In this document: piece after piece, positions 1 through 4,971 of the stretch | Position numbering within the stretch: the stretch's first letter is position 1 | Layout: every line of letters begins with the position of its first letter | Translations under genes and position numbers: made by a program | Origin: Clostridiales bacterium | Lineage (GTDB): Bacteria > Bacillota > Clostridia > Oscillospirales > Oscillospiraceae | Reading direction: 5' to 3' | DNA: 6,672 nt | Assembly: GCA_017577345.1 (NCBI GenBank) | Contig: PITX01000075.1 | Coordinates: 1 to 6,672 of the forward strand | The notes under the pieces: model-generated | What the model was told of the DNA's origin: nothing | Database searches by the model: none | What the model saw: only the letters and a program-made list of their open reading frames with translations

Positions 1-227
1 TGCTCGGACTGCTCGGTTTCAGTCTGTTCCGCACCTTCTCGCGCAATATCTACACGCGGCAAAAGGAAAATCGCCGATTCCGTCAGCTTTGGACGCGTCT
101 GCGCGACAGGAAGAACCGCTACTACCGCTGCCCGAAATGCCGCCAGACCGTGCGCGTGCCGAAGGGCAGGGGTAAGATCAGCATCCGCTGTCCGAAGTGC
201 GGCGAAAAGTTCATCAAGAAAACATAA
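1..227 (+). CDS. C-terminal part of a membrane-anchored zinc-ribbon protein (5' truncated)
   Basis: Seen: an open frame enters from the left edge (first full codon at position 3) and runs 74 codons to TAA at 225-227. The first visible residues (LGLLGFSLF) are hydrophobic and look like the end of a membrane helix. A strongly basic, aromatic-rich stretch follows (about residues 10-42, many Arg and Lys), then two CPKC knuckles at residues 43-46 and 63-66, 16 residues apart, and a short FIKKT tail. Four cysteines in two CPxC pairs are the signature of a structural zinc ribbon. Known: small clostridial proteins with N-terminal membrane segments and a C-terminal zinc ribbon are common and mostly uncharacterised. 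Inference: a membrane protein with a cytosolic zinc ribbon; by the positive-inside rule the Arg/Lys-rich part is cytosolic. The ribbon could bind nucleic acid or protein, or be only structural; the sequence does not decide. The gene ends immediately before an intrinsic terminator, so it is the last gene of its transcript. Confidence 0.8.
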   Translation, partial: LGLLGFSLFRTFSRNIYTRQKENRRFRQLWTRLRDRKNRYYRCPKCRQTVRVPKGRGKISIRCPKCGEKFIKKT

Positions 228-261
228 AAAACAGGGTACTGACTGACAGTACCCTGTTTTT
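227..261. terminator. Bidirectional intrinsic terminator between convergent genes
   Basis: A perfect 14-bp inverted repeat (AAAAACAGGGTACT at 227-240 pairing with 248-261) encloses a 7-nt loop, GACTGAC. The GC-rich core is flanked by an A-tract on the left and a T-tract on the right, so the hairpin is followed by a U-run whichever strand is transcribed. It starts at the stop codon of the plus-strand zinc-ribbon gene and lies 7 bp beyond the stop of the minus-strand small membrane-protein gene, so it can end both transcripts. Confidence 0.93.
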
Positions 262-268
262 CGGTTCT

Positions 269-433
269 TTATGCCTCGATGTCGTCGAACTCCAGCAGCT
301 CCTCATCCTCCTTGCAGCAAGGCAGAAGCTTTTTGAGGTCATCCCAGAAATGGATGAGCGCAACTGCGATCGCACCGACAACGACAACGCCGCCGATGAT
401 TGACAGGACGAGTTTCAGTGTATTGTTCTTCAT
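269..433 (-). CDS. Small single-pass membrane protein, 54 residues, unknown function
   Basis: Seen: ATG at 433 down to TAA at 269-271. A GGAGGG ribosome binding site lies at 440-445, 6 nt before the ATG, which decides the start; an in-frame TTG further upstream (502) is part of the -35 box of the promoter and is unlikely to be translated. The product begins MKNNT, has one long hydrophobic helix (about residues 6-29, rich in Val, Ile, Ala and Gly), an amphipathic WDDLKKLLP segment, a Cys-Cys pair (39-40), and a strongly acidic tail rich in Glu and Asp. No cleavable signal peptide is evident; the helix looks like a membrane anchor. It has its own promoter and ribosome binding site and ends at a strong terminator, so it can be a monocistronic unit, although read-through from the upstream nitroreductase gene is also possible. 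I do not recognise a characterised family; it loosely resembles short YtxH-like anchored proteins, but that is only an impression. Function unknown. Confidence 0.8.
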   Translation of the reverse strand: MKNNTLKLVLSIIGGVVVVGAIAVALIHFWDDLKKLLPCCKEDEELLEFDDIEA

Positions 434-474
434 AGTGTACCCTCCGTTCTGTTTTTGGATTTCTTTCTGCATAT

Positions 475-502
475 AGTATACCGCATTTTTGTAATTACGC
501 AA
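475..502 (-). promoter_or_regulatory. Probable sigma-A promoter of the small membrane-protein gene
   Basis: On the minus strand TTGCGT (497-502) and TATACT (475-480) are separated by 16 bp, giving a 4/6 match to the -35 consensus and 5/6 to the -10. Initiation would fall near 468, leaving a leader of about 35 nt that contains the GGAGGG ribosome binding site. The surrounding sequence is AT-rich compared with the flanking genes. The promoter starts just beyond the stop codon of the nitroreductase gene. Confidence 0.7.
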
Positions 503-514
503 GTATTTTTTGTT

Positions 515-1039
515 TTATATTCTGACCACATAGTCGCTCTTGCGGTCTGCGGTCGGACGGAACTCTCCGGTCGGATAGCCCAAGATGCAGTGACCGACGC
601 CGATATAGTCCCCCTCGATGCCCCATTTTTTCAGCAGAGCCTTGCCCTCCTCGGAGTCAAACTCCTGACGGGCGCGGTGGATCCAGCACGAGCCGACACC
701 GATCGACCATGCCGCATTCATCATGTTGCCGATGACGAGTGAGCCGTCCTCGACCGCCGTGAATACATCCGCTTTGGCAAGCACGATGCAAACCGTGGGA
801 GCACCGTAGAACGGTTTGGCATCCGGATTGCCCATGATCGCCGCGTTCATGCGTTCCAGCTGCGCAATGTCCTCCGGTTTCTGCAATACGAGAATTTTCG
901 GTGACTGTTTTCCCATGCCGGTGGCGGCATAGGTGCCCGCTGTGAGGATTTTTTCCAGCTCTTCTTCCTTGATCTGCTCGGGCTTGTAGCTGCGGCAGCT
1001 CCTGCGCTGCTCCAGGCATTTCAGTACTTCGTTCATCAT
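515..1039 (-). CDS. Nitroreductase-family FMN-dependent oxidoreductase
   Basis: Known for the family: FMN-binding, usually homodimeric cytosolic enzymes that reduce nitro compounds, quinones or other acceptors with NAD(P)H; the physiological substrate is often unknown. Seen: 174 residues, within the short end of the family. The N-terminal RRSCRSYKP (residues 12-20) matches the phosphate-binding R-R-S-x-R-x-Y/F start of nitroreductases. APTVCIVLA (80-88) is the central strand, DGSLVIGNMMNAAWSIGVGSCWI (98-120) is the conserved helix and glycine-rich segment, and GVGHCILGYP (147-156) is the usual C-terminal motif. AGGAGG at 1044-1049 is 4 nt before the ATG at 1039 and 7 nt before a second ATG at 1036; the second spacing is closer to ideal, so translation may start one codon later. 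The gene follows birA by 11 bp and the ribosome binding site sits inside that gap, so the two are almost certainly co-transcribed. The substrate cannot be inferred from sequence. Confidence 0.93.
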   Translation of the reverse strand: MMNEVLKCLEQRRSCRSYKPEQIKEEELEKILTAGTYAATGMGKQSPKILVLQKPEDIAQLERMNAAIMGNPDAKPFYGAPTVCIVLAKADVFTAVEDGSLVIGNMMNAAWSIGVGSCWIHRARQEFDSEEGKALLKKWGIEGDYIGVGHCILGYPTGEFRPTADRKSDYVVRI

Positions 1040-1050
1040 AAAACCTCCTG

Positions 1051-1830
1051 TCAGATATATCCGTACATACCGCGGACAGACACCTCTCCGGTGCTGACCA
1101 CGGCGGTTTCCCCGTTTTCCCAGCGAACGATCAGCCCGCCGTTTTCGTCAATTCCTTCGGCAAGAGCCGCCCTGCGCTGTGTGCCGGAAATCACCTGTAC
1201 CTGCTTGCCTACGGTGATACAGGCACCGGCATATTCCGCCATCCATTTTGCTTTCTGCACCATCAGTGCGGCATCCATGGCAGCCAGTTGCCGTACCATG
1301 TGCAGCGCCAGCGCGTTCGGATCAATTTCCCTTCCCGTGATCAGCCGCAGGGATACGGCGATTTCCCGTACCTCGGGCGGGAGTGCCGCCATGTCGTTGT
1401 TGCAGTTGATGCCGACGCCGATAATGACGCACGGATAACCGTCCTGCTGCACAAGCTCTGTTAAAATCCCGCCGAGCTTTCTGCCCTGCCAGACAAGATC
1501 GTTCGTCCATTTGATGTCCGGCGCGATGCCGCAGCAGTCAAACACGGCGCGGCGCATCGCAACTGCCGCCATCGGCGTCAGATGCAGAAGCTCGGAAGCA
1601 GGCACATCGGGTCGGAGCAAAACAGACAGATAGACACCGCCCTCCGGCGAGGAAAACCGTCTGCCCAGTCTGCCGCGTCCGTCAGTCTGCCTGCCGGTGA
1701 CCAGTACCGTTCCGTGCGGCGCATGGCGCATTCGTTTGAGTGCGTTGTTGGTGGAGTCTGTCTCACACAGCACCTGCACCGGAAACGGGCTGTCTGAAAA
1801 GTGCTCTTGCCTGAGCTGTGTTTTCTGCAC
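1051..1830 (-). CDS. birA: Biotin--[acetyl-CoA-carboxylase] ligase, monofunctional (no HTH domain)
   Basis: Role: makes biotinyl-5'-AMP from biotin and ATP and transfers biotin to a lysine of carboxylase carrier proteins in the cytosol. Seen: 259 residues from a GTG start. Conserved pieces in order: CETDSTN (22-28), the nucleotide/biotin loop TDGRGRLGR (49-57; GRGRRGR in E. coli), KWTNDL (107-112; KWPND in most homologues) with the catalytic lysine, RKLGGIL (117-123), GVGINCNN (138-145), and a C-terminal SH3-like domain ending in GEVSVRGMYGY. Start choice: GTG at 1830 has a GGGGG ribosome binding site 7 nt upstream, and a well-formed promoter lies at 1852-1880, so the open frame that continues upstream to 1974 lies mostly outside the transcript. 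The protein therefore lacks the winged-helix DNA-binding domain of E. coli-type BirA and should be a ligase only, not the biotin-operon repressor. The nitroreductase gene follows 11 bp downstream. Confidence 0.95.
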   Translation of the reverse strand: MQKTQLRQEHFSDSPFPVQVLCETDSTNNALKRMRHAPHGTVLVTGRQTDGRGRLGRRFSSPEGGVYLSVLLRPDVPASELLHLTPMAAVAMRRAVFDCCGIAPDIKWTNDLVWQGRKLGGILTELVQQDGYPCVIIGVGINCNNDMAALPPEVREIAVSLRLITGREIDPNALALHMVRQLAAMDAALMVQKAKWMAEYAGACITVGKQVQVISGTQRRAALAEGIDENGGLIVRWENGETAVVSTGEVSVRGMYGYI

Positions 1831-1851
1831 GCGACCGCCCCCTTTTACTTT

Positions 1852-1880
1852 ATTGTAAATCAATTTCCGTAATTTGTAAA
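1852..1880 (-). promoter_or_regulatory. Probable sigma-A promoter of birA and the nitroreductase gene
   Basis: On the minus strand TTTACA (1875-1880) and TACAAT (1852-1857) are spaced by exactly 17 bp, each matching consensus at 5 of 6 positions. Initiation is expected near 1845, leaving only about 15 nt before the GTG start of birA, with the GGGGG ribosome binding site at 1838-1842. The heptamer TTTACAA occurs twice, 21 bp apart, over the -35 and -10 elements; this may be chance, because both hexamers contribute to it. Confidence 0.75.
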
Positions 1881-2019
1881 CTCCGAACGGAAAGATATTT
1901 ACTGCTATTTCCGAAAGTATCCGCCGTCCGGCACATATCCTTTCTACGCGCAGCCCCCGCCCTGTCAAAATCATCTGCGCGTCCGCAATCGTTACAAAGC
2001 TCCTTCTGAACTTCTGCTG

Positions 2020-2048
2020 TTGCTTTCAGGGAGAAAACATGATAAAAT
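2020..2048 (+). promoter_or_regulatory. Possible promoter of the trkA-trkH operon
   Basis: TTGCTT (2020-2025) and TAAAAT (2043-2048) are 17 bp apart in an otherwise AT-rich stretch upstream of trkA. The -10 match is good (5/6) and the -35 match is poor (3/6). Transcription would start near 2055, giving a leader of about 28 nt. It is the best candidate in the divergent region, but not a certain one. Between it and the birA promoter (1881-2019) I see no gene, operator or riboswitch fold that I can name. Confidence 0.45.
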
Positions 2049-2082
2049 AATTAAAATTGTTGCGAAACGGGTGACATTCTGC

Positions 2083-3453
2083 ATGAAAATTGTTATTATC
2101 GGCGCAGGTAAGATCGGCGTCACACTGACCGATCAGCTTCTGCGTGAGGGACACGAGATCACCGTCGTGGATGAACGCCAGGAGGCACTGGATATCATCA
2201 GCACGCTGGATGTGATGACCGTGCTTGGTAACGGTATCGCGCAGGAAACGCAGGTCGAAGCCGGCGTGCCGGAGGCAGACCTTGCCATTGCTGTCATGTC
2301 CACGGATGAGGCGAACCTGCTCGCCTGCCTGATCGCCAAAAAGCTCGGCGTCGGCAACACCATTGCCCGCGTCCGCAATCCGGAATACTCCTCCGGTATG
2401 CGTCTGGTCAAGGATGATCTGGGTCTGAGCATGGCACTCAATCCGGAGCTTGCCAGTGCATCGGAGATCGCACGGATCATGCGTGCGCCCTCTGCCATCA
2501 AAATTGACACCTTCTCCAGAGGTCGCGTGGAGCTGCATAAGGTCTGTCTGCCGGAGGATTCCCCGCTGGACGGCATGAAGCTGATGGAGCTGGGTAAGAT
2601 CCAGTCCGGTGTGCTGATCTGCGCTGTAGAGCGCGGTGATCATGAGGTTTACATCCCCTCCGGCACCTTTGCGCTGAAGGGCGGTGACCGCATCAGCTTC
2701 GTCGCAAAGCCGAAGATCGCTTCCAAATTCTTCCCGAAGCTCGGCATCAAAACAAATCCCGTCAAGCGTATCTTGCTGCTCGGAGGCGGTCGTATTTCCT
2801 ACTATCTTGCCAAGCAGATGCTTGACTTCGGCGCAAGCGTCAAGATCATCGAAGTAAACGCCGAGGTCTGCGACTTCCTTGCAGAGCAGCTTCCCGAGGC
2901 GACCGTCATCTGCGGTGACGCAACGAATGAGCACCTTCTTGCGGAGGAAGGCATTGACAAGATGGACGCCGTCGCCTCTCTGACCGGCATCGACGAAGAA
3001 AATGTCCTTATGAGCCTGTACGCAAAGAGCGTGACGGATGCCAAGATCATCACCAAAATCAACCGCACCACCTTCTCGCACATCATCAAATCCATGGATC
3101 TGGGCAGTGTGTTCCATCCGCGCTATATCGCCGCCGACCACATCGTCCGTTTTGTCCGTGCCATGCAGAATTCCCTCGGCTCCAATGTCGAAACGCCGTA
3201 TAAAATCGTCGGCAACAAGGCGGAAGCTCTCGAATTCCGCGCCACGGCGAAATCCGCGGTCTGCGGTGTTCCCCTGATGGAGCTGTCGCTGCTGCCCAAT
3301 CTGCTCATCGGCGCGATCAACCGCGGCGGCAAAATTCTCACCCCCGGCGGACGCGATACCATTGAGCCGGGGGACACCGTGATCGTTGTCACCACCGTCA
3401 CCGGTCTGAACGACCTGGACGATATTCTGGACAAGCGGAGAGCAAAAGCATGA
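2083..3453 (+). CDS. trkA: Trk potassium uptake system peripheral protein TrkA
   Basis: Role: cytosolic regulatory subunit that forms the nucleotide-binding gating ring under TrkH and controls potassium flux in response to NAD(H)/ATP. Seen: 456 residues, the usual length for a two-repeat TrkA. Repeat 1 is a Rossmann RCK_N domain with GAGKIG (7-12), an acidic residue at the end of strand 2 (VVDE, D30), GNG (49-51) and the hallmark ARVRNPEY (95-102), then an RCK_C domain at about 140-222. Repeat 2 starts near residue 228 with GGGRIS (234-239), then VICGDATN, and a second RCK_C at about 370-450. The last glycine of the second GxGxxG is Ser, a mild deviation. The start at 2083 puts MKIVIIGAGKIG at the N-terminus as in the family; a weak GGTGA ribosome binding site is 8 nt upstream, and in-frame codons further up encode nothing conserved. 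The stop overlaps the trkH start (ATGA), so the two are translationally coupled. In Firmicutes RCK_C domains can bind c-di-AMP; whether this one does cannot be judged here. Confidence 0.97.
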   Translation: MKIVIIGAGKIGVTLTDQLLREGHEITVVDERQEALDIISTLDVMTVLGNGIAQETQVEAGVPEADLAIAVMSTDEANLLACLIAKKLGVGNTIARVRNPEYSSGMRLVKDDLGLSMALNPELASASEIARIMRAPSAIKIDTFSRGRVELHKVCLPEDSPLDGMKLMELGKIQSGVLICAVERGDHEVYIPSGTFALKGGDRISFVAKPKIASKFFPKLGIKTNPVKRILLLGGGRISYYLAKQMLDFGASVKIIEVNAEVCDFLAEQLPEATVICGDATNEHLLAEEGIDKMDAVASLTGIDEENVLMSLYAKSVTDAKIITKINRTTFSHIIKSMDLGSVFHPRYIAADHIVRFVRAMQNSLGSNVETPYKIVGNKAEALEFRATAKSAVCGVPLMELSLLPNLLIGAINRGGKILTPGGRDTIEPGDTVIVVTTVTGLNDLDDILDKRRAKA

Positions 3454-4919
3454 ACTACAGAATGATCGCTTATCTTCTGGGCTATGTGCTGCTGCTCATC
3501 GGCGCATTTCTGCTGCTGCCGGTCATCGTTGCGCTGATCTATGGTGAAGGGGATTTGCTCAGTCTGCTCCTGACCGCCGTGATCTGTGCCGCCCTTGGCG
3601 GCATGATGATGCTGCTCAAGCCCAAAAGAGACCGCACGATGCACGCAAGAGACGGCTTCGTGATGGTCTCCCTGTCGTGGATCTTCATTTCCCTGCTCGG
3701 CGCACTTCCATTTTGGCTGAACGGTGCGATCCCCTCCTATCTTGACGCAGTGTTTGAGACCGTTTCCGGCTTTACCACCACCGGTGCCAGTATCCTGACC
3801 CATGTAGAAGCCATGCCGCACGGTCTGCTGTTCTGGCGCAGCTTCACCCACTGGTTGGGCGGCATGGGCGTGTTGGTCTTTATGCTCGCTGTCGTGCCGC
3901 TGTCCGGTGAGAGCATCTACCTGCTCAAGGCAGAGTCACCCGGTCCGTCCGTCAGCAAGATGGTGCCGAAAATGCGCACCACTGCGAAAATCCTCTACGG
4001 CATTTATTTTGCCATGACCCTGCTGCAGATCTTCGCCTATCAGCTGGGCGACCTGTGCGGCTGGGGAGATATTTCTCTCTTTGACAGCGTCTGTCTTGCG
4101 TTCGGCAGCGCGGGTACCGGCGGCTTCTCCGTCCGCAGCACCGGTCTTGCGGAGTATTCCTCCTATGTCCAGACGGTCACCACCGTTGGCATGATCATGT
4201 TCGGCGTGAATTTCTCGGTCTACTTCTTCCTGATCTGCCGGAAATTCAGGCTGGTCCGGCAGAACACGGAGCTGAAATACTATCTTGCGATCATCCTCGG
4301 CGCTGTCGCGCTGATCACCGCAAATCTGATGCTGACCGGTGGCTATTTCACCGATGTCCGCAACGCCGTGCATCATGTTTCCTTTTCGGTCGGCTCGATC
4401 ATCACAACGACCGGCTACGGCACGGTGGACTTTTCGACCTGGCCGGAGCTGTCGCGTGCCGTTCTCGTCCTGCTGATGATCTGCGGCGCGTGTGCAGGCT
4501 CCACCGGCGGCGGTCTGAAGGTCAGCCGCGTTGTCATTCTCGTCAAGACAGCACGCAGTGAGCTGCAGCATCTGCTGCATCCGCACAGCGTGGAGGTCAT
4601 GAAAATGGACGGAAAGCGTGTGGACCGCGATGTCATCCGCGGCACCTCCGCCTACCTGATTTTCTACATTCTGATCGCGGTCGTGTCCATTGTGCTGGTC
4701 TCGCTGGATAACTTCGGCACGGAGACCTCCGTGACCTCCGTCCTGGCGACGCTCAATAACATCGGTCCCGGCACCAGTATTATCATCGGCCCGTTCGGCG
4801 GATACTCCGGCTTCTCCGCGTTGTCCAAGGTCGTTATGATCCTGGATATGCTGTTCGGCAGACTGGAGCTGTTCCCGATGCTGATTTTGTTCCGCCCCTC
4901 CACATGGAGAAAACATTGA
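3450..4919 (+). CDS. trkH: Trk potassium uptake system membrane protein TrkH
   Basis: Role: integral membrane potassium-translocating subunit of the Trk system, gated by TrkA. Seen: 489 residues, a normal length for TrkH, with many hydrophobic segments from the N-terminus (NYRMIAYLLGYVLLLIGAF) onward. All four pore loops of the SKT fold are recognisable and keep their filter glycine: FTTTGAS (G112), GSAGTGGFS (220-225 region), ITTTGYGT (G322) and NNIGPG (G439). WRSFTHWLGGMGVLVFML after loop 1, CAGSTGGGLKVSR after loop 3 and the FGRLELFPML C-terminal helix with its conserved Arg are also typical, so the protein looks intact and functional. The ATG overlaps the trkA stop by 4 nt, and GGAG at 3437-3440 lies 9 nt before it. 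No separate promoter is needed. Downstream, a 12-bp hairpin precedes the convergent typA gene, but its plus-strand tail is a poor U-tract. Confidence 0.97.
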   Translation: MNYRMIAYLLGYVLLLIGAFLLLPVIVALIYGEGDLLSLLLTAVICAALGGMMMLLKPKRDRTMHARDGFVMVSLSWIFISLLGALPFWLNGAIPSYLDAVFETVSGFTTTGASILTHVEAMPHGLLFWRSFTHWLGGMGVLVFMLAVVPLSGESIYLLKAESPGPSVSKMVPKMRTTAKILYGIYFAMTLLQIFAYQLGDLCGWGDISLFDSVCLAFGSAGTGGFSVRSTGLAEYSSYVQTVTTVGMIMFGVNFSVYFFLICRKFRLVRQNTELKYYLAIILGAVALITANLMLTGGYFTDVRNAVHHVSFSVGSIITTTGYGTVDFSTWPELSRAVLVLLMICGACAGSTGGGLKVSRVVILVKTARSELQHLLHPHSVEVMKMDGKRVDRDVIRGTSAYLIFYILIAVVSIVLVSLDNFGTETSVTSVLATLNNIGPGTSIIIGPFGGYSGFSALSKVVMILDMLFGRLELFPMLILFRPSTWRKH

Positions 4920-4930
4920 CATACAGCAAA

Positions 4931-4964
4931 AACGGCTGTTGCGCCAAGCGGTGCAACAGCCGTT
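4931..4964 (-). terminator. Intrinsic terminator of typA (possibly shared with trkH)
   Basis: A perfect 12-bp inverted repeat (AACGGCTGTTGC at 4931-4942 pairing with 4953-4964) extends by a G-U and two G-C pairs to a tetraloop AAGC at 4946-4949. On the minus strand the hairpin follows the typA stop by 7 nt and is followed by TTTTT, a canonical intrinsic terminator. On the plus strand, 11 nt after the trkH stop, the hairpin is followed only by ACTATTCTTATT, so termination of trkH there is likely weaker. Confidence 0.88.
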
Positions 4965-4971
4965 ACTATTC

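Noticed and set aside
1831..1974. N-terminal extension or degenerate helix-turn-helix domain of BirA
   Set aside because: The 48 upstream codons show no winged-helix pattern and are too few for one, and a good promoter and ribosome binding site lie inside them.
1818..2009. Plus-strand 63-codon frame in the birA-trkA gap
   Set aside because: It starts inside birA, crosses the birA promoter, has no ribosome binding site and no recognisable protein features.
1881..2082. c-di-AMP (ydaO-type) riboswitch ahead of trkA
   Set aside because: Considered because such riboswitches control potassium transport genes in Firmicutes, but the conserved GGGGAACC-type core is not present and the probable leader is only about 28 nt.
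2026..3141. Long minus-strand open frame of 371 codons opposite trkA
   Set aside because: An antisense mirror of a well-conserved gene, with no motif or ribosome binding site; it arises from GC-biased codon use.
3123..3851. Minus-strand open frame spanning the trkA-trkH junction
   Set aside because: Antisense to two conserved genes with no independent coding evidence.
3936..4922. Minus-strand open frame of 328 codons opposite trkH
   Set aside because: The predicted product is very rich in Asp, Gln, His and Gly, as expected from reversing the codons of a hydrophobic membrane protein; there is no start signal or family resemblance.
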